In this document: in pieces, positions 30,765-38,726 of the stretch
How positions within the stretch are numbered: position 1 is the first letter of the stretch
Layout of the letters: every line of letters starts with the position of its first letter
Origin: Pseudomonas cavernicola
Lineage (GTDB): Bacteria; Pseudomonadota; Gammaproteobacteria; Pseudomonadales; Pseudomonadaceae
Length of the DNA stretch: 64,000 bases
Assembly: GCF_003596405.1 (NCBI RefSeq)
Contig: NZ_QYUR01000002.1
Coordinates: forward strand, 1,380,501 to 1,444,500
Direction of reading: 5' to 3'
Program-made: the position numbers and the translations under genes
Notes under the pieces: model-generated
Database searches by the model: none
Told to the model about the DNA's origin: nothing
The model's input: only the letters and a program-made list of their open reading frames with translations

Positions 30765-30812
30765 TTCAGCACCGACCTACTTCAGCACCAACCTACTTCA
30801 GCGCCAACCTAC
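30749..30812 (+). repeat. Four tandem 16-bp units at repeat end
   Basis: TTCAGCACCAACCTAC at 30749, 30765, 30781 and 30797. Units 2 and 4 differ by one base each. The unit is the right end of the adjacent palindromic element, so the terminus has been amplified. The last unit supplies the TAG stop of the convergent DUF2388 gene. Confidence 0.9.
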
Positions 30813-31132
30813 GAGTCATCCTCCGCAGTCAGAATCGCGTTGGCTAGTTCCATATCGCTGGCGCTCGGCCCTGGCTGCTCGGTACGTATCTGCTGCAGCG
30901 CTGCTTCTAGATAAGGGCCGCGGATGGTGCCGTCACTGGCGATATAGGCGCTGGCATCGTCCTGGGCGGCGACGATCAGCTTGTGGTCGTGGTCCTTGCG
31001 GAAGGTCAGATAGGTCGAACCGGTAAGCGCGGCGGATGACAGCACATCGCGGACGAAATCACTGTCGGCCAATACCGGGCCGGCTGGCACGGCGATAAGG
31101 GCGAGGGTGGCGACAGCAAACTTAAGGCGCAT
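30809..31132 (-). CDS. DUF2388 family secreted protein
   Basis: 107 residues with a signal peptide (LKFAVATLALIAVPAGPVLA, cleaved near residue 22). The mature part reads DSDFVRDVLSSAALTGSTYLTF, then VAAQDDASAYIASDGTIRGPYLEAAL, the DUF2388 signature common in Pseudomonas and often present in several paralogues. Presumably periplasmic, function unknown. Its TAG stop belongs to the last unit of the tandem repeat on its 3' side. Confidence 0.8.
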   Translation of the reverse strand: MRLKFAVATLALIAVPAGPVLADSDFVRDVLSSAALTGSTYLTFRKDHDHKLIVAAQDDASAYIASDGTIRGPYLEAALQQIRTEQPGPSASDMELANAILTAEDDS

Positions 31133-31332
31133 AGCGGGAACCCCTGCAGTTACTACCTGAAATTAAGACTGCTGGCGCGGGTTGGGAGTTCAGTCGGCGG
31201 GACGGCAGGTCTAGTCGCGGGGCCTGCCTCAGGTCGTCCGTGCGGGTGCAGGTATTGGCTCAGGCTAGTGCAGCGCTCGTGGTGAAGGCGATCGTAGCCT
31301 CGGCCTGTCTAGTGGTGCGAAGTACCGCGCTG
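31133..31332. other. Intergenic, nothing recognised
   Basis: About 200 bases holding the promoter of the DUF2388 gene on one side and the 3' flank of the NfeD gene on the other. No hairpin with a T run or coding signal stands out. Confidence 0.4.
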
Positions 31333-31782
31333 TCATGCGGCGGCTTCGACCTTAAGCAATACGCCGTCTTGGCCGGTCACCTTGATCGGGGTACCGGCTG
31401 GAAGGTCCGGGCCGCTGACCAGCCAGACGCTGTCGCCGGCCTTGATCTTGCCGCGGCCGTCGACTATGGCTTCGTGCAGTTGGAAGGTGCGGCCGACGAA
31501 CTCCTGACCGCGCTGGTTCAGGCCTGGCTGGTCGGAGGGTTTGGCGGCGTGGCGCTGGCGGCGCCACCAGAGCACCGCTGTGAGCACCGACATTATGCCG
31601 AACAGCAGGAACTGCCAGGTCCAGGGCAGCGTCGGGAACAGGTAGGTGATGACGCCGACGCCGGCGGCGGCCACGCCTACCCACAGCAGGTAGCCGCCGG
31701 CGCCGAACACTTCGAGGATCAGCAGCAGGGTGCCGAAGGCCAGCCAGTCCCAAAATGACAGGTGTTGCAGGTAGTCCCACAT
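31333..31782 (-). CDS. NfeD family membrane protein
   Basis: 149 residues. Two to three membrane helices (FWDWLAFGTLLLILEVFGAGGYLLWVGVAAAGVGVITYL... and WQFLLFGIMSVLTAVLWW) then a C-terminal OB-fold domain (VGRTFQLHEAIVDGRGKIKAGDSVWLVSG). This is the short NfeD form, partner of SPFH proteins. Starts 14 bases after the stomatin-like gene, so one operon. In other bacteria such pairs work in membrane microdomain or quality-control functions. Confidence 0.9.
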   Translation of the reverse strand: MWDYLQHLSFWDWLAFGTLLLILEVFGAGGYLLWVGVAAAGVGVITYLFPTLPWTWQFLLFGIMSVLTAVLWWRRQRHAAKPSDQPGLNQRGQEFVGRTFQLHEAIVDGRGKIKAGDSVWLVSGPDLPAGTPIKVTGQDGVLLKVEAAA

Positions 31783-31796
31783 GCTCCGGGTTCCTC

Positions 31797-32717
31797 TTAG
31801 GCTTTTTTGCTGTCGAAGGTGGCTTTGACGATCTCACCGATGCCGCCCACCGCGCCTATCACTTGACTGGCTTCCAGCGGCATCAGGATCACCTTGCTGT
31901 TGTTCGCGGACGCCAGTTGGCCGAGGGCCTCGATGTACTTCTGGGCGACGAAGTAGTTGACCGCCTGCACGTTACCGGCGGCGATGGCCACGGAGACCAT
32001 GCGGGTCGCTTCGGCTTCCGCCGCGGCGGCACGCTCGCGCGCTTCGGCTTCGAGGAAGGCCGCGGCCCGCTCGCCTTCGGCGCGGAGGATTTCGGCCTGC
32101 TTGTGGCCTTCGGCGGTGAGGATGGCCGCCGAGCGTGAGCCCTCGGCCTCGAGAATCTGTGCGCGCTTCAGGCGTTCGGCCTTCATCTGGCTGGCCATGG
32201 CCTCGACCAGATCGGCCGGCGGGCTAATGTCCTTGATCTCGATGCGGGTGATCTTGATGCCCCAGGGCGCGGTGGCCTCGTCGACGGTCTTGAGCAGGCG
32301 CTCGTTGATCGAGTCGCGCTGGCTGAGCATGGCGTCCAGTTCCATGGAGCCGAGCACGGTGCGGATATTGGTCATCACCAGGTTGCGGATGGCGTGCTCG
32401 AGGTTGTTCACCTCGTAGGCCGCCTGGGCCGCATTGATTATCTGGAAGAAGCAGATCCCGTCGATCTGCACGATGGCGTTGTCGGCGCTGATGACTTCCT
32501 GCGGCGGGATGTCGAGCACGCTTTCCATCACGTTGAGCTTGCGGCCGATGCGGTCCATCACCGGGACTATGATGTTCAGCCCCGGCTTCAGGGTGTTGGT
32601 GTAGCGGCCGAAGCGTTCCACCGTCCACTCGAAGCCCTGCGGCACGACCTTGAAGCCCATAAAGACCATAGCCAAGGCGAGGCCGACGAAAAGAAAGATC
32701 ACACTGCCGATTTCCAT
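31797..32717 (-). CDS. SPFH/stomatin-like membrane protein (QmcA-type)
   Basis: 306 residues from the ATG at 32717, chosen because GGAG lies five bases ahead. An upstream ATG (32741) gives eight more residues without a site. N-terminal helix ([21 protein letters not shown]), then the band-7 domain [24 protein letters not shown]..., and a long alanine/glutamate-rich coiled coil ([28 protein letters not shown]) that drives oligomer rings. Forms the usual SPFH-NfeD pair with the next gene. Role inferred: membrane organisation or protease control. Confidence 0.92.
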   Translation of the reverse strand: MEIGSVIFLFVGLALAMVFMGFKVVPQGFEWTVERFGRYTNTLKPGLNIIVPVMDRIGRKLNVMESVLDIPPQEVISADNAIVQIDGICFFQIINAAQAAYEVNNLEHAIRNLVMTNIRTVLGSMELDAMLSQRDSINERLLKTVDEATAPWGIKITRIEIKDISPPADLVEAMASQMKAERLKRAQILEAEGSRSAAILTAEGHKQAEILRAEGERAAAFLEAEARERAAAAEAEATRMVSVAIAAGNVQAVNYFVAQKYIEALGQLASANNSKVILMPLEASQVIGAVGGIGEIVKATFDSKKA

Positions 32718-32754
32718 AAAAACTCCATTTTCCTGGGACATGGTTGGTCATTCG

Positions 32755-32869
32755 TAGGGTGGGTTAGCCGCTGCGCGGCGTAACCCACCGGTGCTGCCGC
32801 AAGGCATTGCACCATACCGGTCTGCCGACCGGTCGGTGGGCTACGGCCTGCTGCCTAACCCACCCTAGG
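32755..32869. repeat. Palindromic repeat, GTAGGGTGGGTTAG family
   Basis: Ends GTAGGGTGGGTTAGC and GCCTAACCCACCCTAGG are inverted copies, with an internal arm GCGTAACCCACCGG. It exactly fills the gap between the SPFH gene and the stop of the GspE-like gene. Same family as 46073-46190. Confidence 0.8.
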
Positions 32870-32870
32870 T

Positions 32871-34655
32871 TTATTTCTGTTCGCTCTGCGGGGTGACCCT
32901 GAGCACTTCCTCAATCGTCGTCAGGCCGGCGGCAACCTTCTGCGCGCCGGACAGGCGCAGGCTGCGCATGCCTTCCTTGAACGCCTGGCGGCGCAGTGTC
33001 AGCAGGTCGGTGTCGGCGGTAATCAGGGGTTTGACGCTGTCCGTCAATTGCATGATCTCGTAAACCCCGGCGCGCCCGCGGTAGCCGGTATCGCGGCATT
33101 CCAGGCAGCCGACGGCCTTATGCGCGCCGCTGGGCAGTGGTGCGCTCCAGGGTTTGGTCAGGGTCTGCCAGTCATCTTCGCTAAGCTCCACCGGCGCCTT
33201 GCAGTGCGGACAGAGGGTGCGCACCAGGCGCTGGGCCATGACCCCGAGCAAGGTGGCCTTGAGCAGGTAGTACGGCACGCCCAGTTCGAGCAGGCGGGTG
33301 ATGGCGCTGGGGGCGTCGTTGGTGTGCAGGGTCGACAACACCAAGTGCCCGGTGAGCGCGGCCTGGATCGCCATTTCGGCGGTTTCCAGGTCGCGGATTT
33401 CGCCGATCATGATGATGTCCGGGTCTTGCCGCATCAGCGCGCGCACGCCGCTGGCGAAGGTCAGGTCGATATTGTGCTGGACCTGCATCTGGTTAAAGGC
33501 CGGCTCGACCATCTCGATCGGGTCTTCGATGGTGCAGAGGTTCACCTCCGCCGTCGCCAGTTTCTTCAGTGAGGTGTACAGCGTGGTGGTTTTGCCCGAG
33601 CCGGTTGGCCCGGTGACCAGGATGATGCCGTTCGGCTGGCTGGTCATGTCCAGCCAGCGGCGCAGGTCATCGGGGGAGAAGCCTAGTTGATCGAAGTTTT
33701 TCAGCAGCACTTCCGGGTCGAAAATCCGCATCACCATCTTTTCGCCGAAGGCGGTGGGTAGCGTCGACAAGCGCAACTCGACTTCTCCGCCGTCCGGAGT
33801 CTTGGTCTTGACCCGGCCATCCTGCGGTTTGCGCTTCTCGGCGACGTTCATCCGCCCCAGGCTTTTCAGGCGGCTGACGATGGCCATGGTCACTTGCGGC
33901 GGGAATTGATAGACGTTGTGCAGCACGCCGTCGATGCGAAAGCGCACGGTGCCCTGCTCGCGGCGCGGCTCGATATGGATATCGCTGGCGCGCTGCTGGA
34001 AGGCGTATTGGAACAGCCAGTCGACGATATTGACGATATGCGCGTCGTTGGCGTCCGGCTCCTGATCGCTGGCGCCGAGGTTGAGCAGTTGCTCGAAGTT
34101 GCCGAGGCTGCTGTTTTTCATATCGACGGCGGTGGCGCCGCTGACCGATTTGGCCAGACGGAAAAACTCCACGGTGAAACGCTGAATATCCGCCGGGTTG
34201 GCCACCACGCGCTTGATCGGGCGCTTCAGGACATGGGTCAGGTTGGCTTCCCAGCTGCGCACGAAGGGTTGCGCGCTGGCGATGGTTACCGCTTCGCTGT
34301 CCGCCGCCACGGCGAGGATCTTGTGGCGCTGGGCGAAGGCATAGGACATCAACGGCGTGACGGCGGCGACGTTGATCTTCAACGGGTCAATGCGCAAGTA
34401 AGGCTGTCCGGCATGGTTCGCCAGCCAGACGGTCAGGCCTTCCAGGTCGAGCTTCTTGCCCGGCCGGCTAAGGTCGTCGACCTGCTGCACGGCGAGAAAC
34501 TCCAAGGGATGCAGCTGAGGGGTCGCCGAACTGCGGCGGATGGCCAAGCAATGCTCGGCCGTTTCCTGGGCCAGGTGGCCCTGGGCGACCAATTCGCGCA
34601 GCAGGTCGTTGAGATCCAGCGTGCGATCCTGGGCCGGTGAAGCGAAGGCGGACAT
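32871..34655 (-). CDS. GspE/PilB-type secretion ATPase, orphan
   Basis: 594 residues. N-terminal MshEN-like domains (residues ~10-170), then the AAA-like motor: Walker A GPTGSGKTTTLY near 348-359, the Asp box and Walker B region PDIIMIGEIRDLETAEMAIQAALTGHLVLSTLHTNDA, and the tetracysteine zinc motif CPHC...CLEC near 490-520. The family powers type II secretion or type IV pilus assembly. No gsp or pil partner genes are nearby, so the machine it serves is unclear. P. aeruginosa has a comparable stand-alone gene at this locus. Confidence 0.9.
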   Translation of the reverse strand: MSAFASPAQDRTLDLNDLLRELVAQGHLAQETAEHCLAIRRSSATPQLHPLEFLAVQQVDDLSRPGKKLDLEGLTVWLANHAGQPYLRIDPLKINVAAVTPLMSYAFAQRHKILAVAADSEAVTIASAQPFVRSWEANLTHVLKRPIKRVVANPADIQRFTVEFFRLAKSVSGATAVDMKNSSLGNFEQLLNLGASDQEPDANDAHIVNIVDWLFQYAFQQRASDIHIEPRREQGTVRFRIDGVLHNVYQFPPQVTMAIVSRLKSLGRMNVAEKRKPQDGRVKTKTPDGGEVELRLSTLPTAFGEKMVMRIFDPEVLLKNFDQLGFSPDDLRRWLDMTSQPNGIILVTGPTGSGKTTTLYTSLKKLATAEVNLCTIEDPIEMVEPAFNQMQVQHNIDLTFASGVRALMRQDPDIIMIGEIRDLETAEMAIQAALTGHLVLSTLHTNDAPSAITRLLELGVPYYLLKATLLGVMAQRLVRTLCPHCKAPVELSEDDWQTLTKPWSAPLPSGAHKAVGCLECRDTGYRGRAGVYEIMQLTDSVKPLITADTDLLTLRRQAFKEGMRSLRLSGAQKVAAGLTTIEEVLRVTPQSEQK

Positions 34656-34814
34656 GCGAACTCCTTGTCAGACGGCTCTGCTGCGCAGCATCGAGCACGC
34701 CCAACGGCTGCTCGGCTCGCAAAGAATAGCCCTAAGCATGCCCGATTGCGCCGCCCGGCGCGATGCTGCTGGTCCGCTCTTGTGCTCAGGCTCGCACTCG
34801 CAGCAGCACGCCTC

Positions 34815-35195
34815 TCAGGCGGTGCATCCGCCGCGGCTCAGGCTCGGACTTTGAGGGAGTTCAGCCAAGCGCTCCAGCTCGACCGAGCAGACGCTGGTCA
34901 GCGAGCGCATCTTCTGGGCTATGACTTCTGCCCTGTGCCAGCTGATATCGGCCTGCTGCACTTCGATCAATAAGTCCTCCTGCAACTGCTGGACACTGAC
35001 CTGCTGGGGAATCATCGACTGTTGAGCGAAATAGCTGAGCAGTCGGCACAGAATGTTCGGCTCGGCCTCGGCCAGGATGCGGTACTGCACCTGGGCGCGT
35101 GCCGCGTTAGCGGCCCAGACATCGCCCCTCGATGGCTCGACAGCCGCTTGGCTGAGGCCGGCAAAGGGTTGGCTGAAGGCTTCGAGGTTGGCCAT
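34815..35195 (-). CDS. Probable ACT-like domain protein
   Basis: 126 residues from the ATG at 35195, which has GGAG seven bases ahead (an in-frame GTG at 35207 is less likely). The core (YRILAEAEPNILCRLLSYFA, then QQLQEDLLIEV, HRAEVIAQKMRSL and VCSVELERL) reads as one beta-alpha-beta-beta-alpha-beta unit, like the small ACT subunits that sense amino acids. This is pattern recognition, not a search result. It is divergent from an Lrp-type regulator across an AT-rich 125-bp spacer, which fits an amino-acid-responsive pair. Confidence 0.6.
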   Translation of the reverse strand: MANLEAFSQPFAGLSQAAVEPSRGDVWAANAARAQVQYRILAEAEPNILCRLLSYFAQQSMIPQQVSVQQLQEDLLIEVQQADISWHRAEVIAQKMRSLTSVCSVELERLAELPQSPSLSRGGCTA

Positions 35196-35207
35196 GCTGA
35201 TCTCCAC

Positions 35208-35320
35208 AGTTGATGCGGAAAATTTTTACATGCTAGGGGCGAAATTTTTACTCTATGATCGAGCTTGTTCGAATTTTTTTAGATTGTTTATGTTTTGTAT
35301 GTGATTAGTGAGGTTTTTTT
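35208..35320. promoter_or_regulatory. AT-rich divergent promoter region of the ACT-like and Lrp-type genes
   Basis: Strikingly AT-rich for this genome, with a near-direct repeat GAAAATTTTTAC / CGAAATTTTTAC (near 35218 and 35240) and several T tracts. Lrp-family regulators bind bent AT-rich DNA and usually control themselves, so this is a likely operator region. No precise site is claimed. Confidence 0.45.
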
Positions 35321-35791
35321 ATGTTGGTCGCTCTGGATGCCTATGATCGCCGGATTCTGGCCTTGCTGCAGGAGGACGCCTCGCTCTCCAGTGCCGAGAT
35401 TGCCGAGCAGGTCGGCTTGTCGCAGTCCCCCTGCTGGCGGCGGATTCAGCGCTTGAAGGAAGAGGGGGTGATTCGCCGGCAGGTGACCCTGCTCGATCGC
35501 AAGAAGATCGGCCTCAACACGCAGATTTTCGCTGAGGTCAAACTCAACGCCCACGGTCGTTCCAACCTCACCGAATTCGCCGAGGCCATGCGCGAGTTTC
35601 CCGAAGTACTGGAGTGCTTTGTGTTGATGGGGGCGGTGGACTTCCTGTTGCGCATCGTCACCCAGGACATCGAGGCCTATGAGCGCTTCTTCTTCGAGAA
35701 ACTCTCGCTGGTGCCGGGGATTCAGGAAGTGAACTCGATCGTCGCGCTCTCGGAAATCAAGTCGACCACCAGCTTGCCGCTGTTGGGCTGA
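35321..35791 (+). CDS. Lrp/AsnC family transcriptional regulator
   Basis: 156 residues. N-terminal winged-helix domain (DAYDRRILALLQEDASLSSAEIAEQVGLSQSPCWRRIQRLKEEGVI) and C-terminal RAM/ligand domain (VLECFVLMGAVDFLLRIVTQDIEAYERFFFEKLSLVPGIQEVNS). ATG at 35321 after GTGAGG. The sequence is close to general Lrp regulators rather than the short siroheme-type ones. Divergent neighbour is the ACT-like protein. Its targets cannot be told from the sequence. Confidence 0.92.
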   Translation: MLVALDAYDRRILALLQEDASLSSAEIAEQVGLSQSPCWRRIQRLKEEGVIRRQVTLLDRKKIGLNTQIFAEVKLNAHGRSNLTEFAEAMREFPEVLECFVLMGAVDFLLRIVTQDIEAYERFFFEKLSLVPGIQEVNSIVALSEIKSTTSLPLLG

Positions 35792-35851
35792 CCCGCAGTT
35801 GCTGGGTGTTCCAGGTGGGACAGATTCCCATGCAACTGCGGGCGCGGCGGA

Positions 35852-37222
35852 TTACAAACGCAGCAAGACTTTCCAGGCTTTGCTGGTCAGCACGGTTTGC
35901 GCCTGCTGCACGCGCGCGTCGAGGCATTCCTCGTCGAGCGCGCGGTTGGCCAGTTCGCGCAGTTTGTTCAGCTCGCCATACAAGCGGTCGACTTCCGGCA
36001 CTTCCAGTAGCACCTGGCGGGCCAGGCGCAACCAGACCTGCAGACGCTCGATGCGCGGCAGCTGCTCGGCCAGGTCTTCCGGCTGCTGCTGATAACGACC
36101 CAGTTGCAGGGCCACGGCTTCTTCGGCCAGCAGATGCGGCAACCAGTTGCCGAGCACCGCCGCGCCCTGGCGATTGCCGCGATTATTGCGCTCGCTAGTC
36201 CAGGCGTGAGCCAGCAGCCAGCGCGAGGTATTCAGCGAGAACAGGCCCCAGCGATTGCCTTGCAGTTCTTCGGCGAACTGCGCAGGGGCGGCTTGGCGCA
36301 CTGCTTCGTCGAGTTGCCCGGCCAGTACCCGTGGGCGCCAGACACTGAGCAGGGCGTCGAGACTCAGGCGCAGTTCGTGGCTGCTCGCCCGTGGCGCGGC
36401 CTGGCCAAGGCTGCCGACCAGCGCCCGGAGTTCGACCAGTTGCTCGACCCAGTCGACCAGCAAACGCCAGTGGCCGTTGAAGCGGTATTGCTCGGCGAGG
36501 CGCTGGCTGCTGCCGAGCAGGTGCCAGGCCAGCGCGGCGAAGGCCTGGTCTAGTGCCAGTTCGGGGTTGAGTTCGGGCAGTGGCAGGCTCAGCGAGTAGC
36601 TGTTGGCATCGAACAGGCGATAACCGCGTTCGGCCTTGCTGATATCGCAGGGCATCAGCGCGAGATCCGCCGCCAGCTCCGCGGCCAGTTCCAGGAGCGC
36701 TTGCGGCTCGCCCTGTCTAAGTTCAAGCTCCAGCTCGCAGATGTCTTCTTCCTGGCCGGCGGCGATGACTTTGCCGAGATCGAGGGCGGCTTCGATCACC
36801 ACTTTGCTCTTGCCGCGGCCCCAGGCGATTTCAGCGCGTTCGCGAATGAAGTCGGTGGTGAAGATGGCCTGTAGCTGTTTTTTATCCAGCTCCGCCAACG
36901 CTTCTGGCCAGCATTCGTCGTTCAACTTCTTCAGATCCAGCTTGGCCTTGCTCAGCGCCCAATCGTACTCGTGGCGTTCGGACAAGCCGGCGACGCTCTG
37001 GCCGCGCGTCTTCAGGGTCTGGATGAACTCCTCGCCGTCACGTCGAATGCGCAGTGCGATCTTGGCTTTGGCCAGGTCGCGTTCCGGCGTATCGAAGTAC
37101 TGGTTGAACAGTTCGCGGCGTTCCCAGCCAGCCTTGTTGCGCTTTTTCAGCAACGGGTGCTCACGCAGGGCGGCGAGGGTTTCGCGGCTGACGCGGAGTT
37201 TGATTTCGGTTTCTTTCTGCAT
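35852..37222 (-). CDS. CYTH-CHAD domain protein (inorganic triphosphatase-like)
   Basis: 456 residues from the ATG at 37222 (the frame extends five codons to a TTG). N-terminal CYTH domain starts with the diagnostic ExExK motif (MQKETEIKLRV) followed by NQYFDTPERDLAKAKIALRIRRDGE, the triphosphate tunnel metalloenzyme fold that hydrolyses tripolyphosphate. C-terminal half is a helical CHAD domain with conserved histidine/arginine helices, thought to bind polyphosphate. Same architecture as E. coli YgiF. Divergent from argE. Confidence 0.9.
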   Translation of the reverse strand: MQKETEIKLRVSRETLAALREHPLLKKRNKAGWERRELFNQYFDTPERDLAKAKIALRIRRDGEEFIQTLKTRGQSVAGLSERHEYDWALSKAKLDLKKLNDECWPEALAELDKKQLQAIFTTDFIRERAEIAWGRGKSKVVIEAALDLGKVIAAGQEEDICELELELRQGEPQALLELAAELAADLALMPCDISKAERGYRLFDANSYSLSLPLPELNPELALDQAFAALAWHLLGSSQRLAEQYRFNGHWRLLVDWVEQLVELRALVGSLGQAAPRASSHELRLSLDALLSVWRPRVLAGQLDEAVRQAAPAQFAEELQGNRWGLFSLNTSRWLLAHAWTSERNNRGNRQGAAVLGNWLPHLLAEEAVALQLGRYQQQPEDLAEQLPRIERLQVWLRLARQVLLEVPEVDRLYGELNKLRELANRALDEECLDARVQQAQTVLTSKAWKVLLRL

Positions 37223-37400
37223 GGCCGGGGAATCCAAACGCTAATAACGGGTGCGCAGCCGCAGAGTGCCAGTGGGCGAGGGCTGCTGAAGCCGTGGAGT
37301 GTACAGGACATGCAGGCCTACCGCGCCGGCAGCCGGCGCTTGGCGGTTTATTCCTGGGGCGCGATGGCTCTATGATGGGACTCGCTTGTGGAGACCGCGA

Positions 37401-38558
37401 ATGCCCCAGCTTTCCCTCAAAGAGCAATTTGCCGCGCTGATCGCCACGCCGTCGGTGAGCTGTACCCAGCCGAACCTGGATCAGTCCAACCGTGGGGTGA
37501 TCGAGTTGCTCAGCGCCTGGCTCGGCGACCTGGGATTTGCCTGTGAGGTGCAGGAAGTCACGCCGGGTAAATTCAACCTGCTCGCCAGCTACGGCAGTGG
37601 CCCTGGCGGTCTGGTGTTGGCCGGGCACAGTGACACCGTGCCGTTCGATGCGGCTTTGTGGAAAACCGATCCGCTCAAGTTGACCGAGGTCGATGGCCGC
37701 TGGGTCGGTCTCGGCAGCTGCGATATGAAGGGTTTCTTTGCGCTGATTATCGAGGCGGTTAAACCGTTGCTCGCACAGCGGTTCCAGCAGCCGCTGCTGG
37801 TCCTCGCCACCTGTGATGAAGAAAGCTCGATGGCCGGCGCCCGTGCGCTGGCTGCGGCGGGCCGGCCCTTGGGGCGGGCGGCGGTGATCGGTGAACCGAC
37901 CGGGTTGCGGCCGATTCGCCTGCACAAAGGCGTGATGATGGAACGCATCGATATTCTCGGCCAGAGTGGCCATTCCTCCGACCCGAGCCTCGGTCATAGC
38001 GCCCTGGAGGCCATGCACGGCGCGATTGCGGAGCTGTTGCAGCTGCGCCAGCAATGGCAGCAGGAGTACCGCAATCCGCAGTTCAGCGTGCCGCAGCCAA
38101 CCCTCAACCTAGGCTGTATCCACGGTGGCGATAATCCCAATCGGATCTGCGGCCAGTGTTCGCTGGAATTCGATCTGCGGCCCTTACCGGGGATGGACCC
38201 CGAAGTGCTGCGCGCGGCGATTCGGCAAAAACTGCAGCCACTGGCGATACAGCATCAGGTAACCATCGACTTCGCCCCCCTGTTTCCCTGCGTGCCTGCG
38301 TTCGAGCAGGCGGCCGACGCCGAATTGGTGCGGCTGGCAGAACGACTGACCGGGTACAGCGCCGAGGCGGTGGCATTCGGCACCGAAGCGCCTTATCTTC
38401 AGCAACTGGGTTGCGAGACCCTGATCCTCGGCCCTGGCGATATCAGCTGCGCTCATCAGCCGGGGGAGTTCCTGGAAATGTCACGTTTGCAGCCGACAGT
38501 GCGTCTGCTGCGTGAGTTGATTCAGCACTATTGCCTGAGTCCAGCTACAGCTTCGTAG
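37401..38558 (+). CDS. argE: Acetylornithine deacetylase
   Basis: 385 residues from the ATG at 37401, M20 zinc hydrolase that frees ornithine from N-acetylornithine. Metal/catalytic segments: LVLAGHSDTVPFD (near 75), LGSCDMKGFFALI with the bridging aspartate, and TCDEESSMAGARAL with the glutamate pair. The TAG stop is the TAG of the first bases of a repeat (CGTAGGCTGGGT). Directly followed on the same strand by argA, so both arginine-pathway genes may be expressed together. Confidence 0.94.
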   Translation: MPQLSLKEQFAALIATPSVSCTQPNLDQSNRGVIELLSAWLGDLGFACEVQEVTPGKFNLLASYGSGPGGLVLAGHSDTVPFDAALWKTDPLKLTEVDGRWVGLGSCDMKGFFALIIEAVKPLLAQRFQQPLLVLATCDEESSMAGARALAAAGRPLGRAAVIGEPTGLRPIRLHKGVMMERIDILGQSGHSSDPSLGHSALEAMHGAIAELLQLRQQWQQEYRNPQFSVPQPTLNLGCIHGGDNPNRICGQCSLEFDLRPLPGMDPEVLRAAIRQKLQPLAIQHQVTIDFAPLFPCVPAFEQAADAELVRLAERLTGYSAEAVAFGTEAPYLQQLGCETLILGPGDISCAHQPGEFLEMSRLQPTVRLLRELIQHYCLSPATAS

Positions 38559-38600
38559 GCTGGGTCGAGGGCTTGGCCGAAACCCGGCGTTTTGTTTGTG
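38555..38600. repeat. Partial GTAGGCTGGGT repeat after argE
   Basis: GTAGGCTGGGTCGAGG...GCCGAAACCCGGCG resembles one half of the palindromic elements at 40050 and 47555 but has no matching far end. It contains the argE stop codon. Confidence 0.5.
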
Positions 38601-38630
38601 TCGCCCCATTGAACGGTAAGGAGAGCACGC

Positions 38631-38657
38631 GTGTTGCAGCCCCAACTTCGACGATAA
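38631..38657 (+). promoter_or_regulatory. Candidate arginine leader peptide upstream of argA
   Basis: An eight-codon frame (GTG TTG CAG CCC CAA CTT CGA CGA TAA; M/V-L-Q-P-Q-L-R-R) with a textbook AAGGAG seven bases ahead (38618-38623). It ends 69 bases before argA in two consecutive CGA arginine codons, which are rare in GC-rich pseudomonads. A leader whose translation senses arginyl-tRNA supply would fit argA. A chance short frame is also possible. Confidence 0.4.
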
Positions 38658-38726
38658 AGCTGACGTTTCACCGCTTGCTGATGCTCGCTCAGGCTTTCTC
38701 TTCACGAATCAAAGGCTCATTACGCT

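Noticed and set aside
30749..30812. Short tandem repeats considered as a CRISPR array
   Set aside because: Units are 16 bp and directly adjacent with no spacers, no cas genes are present, and the unit equals the end of a palindromic element.
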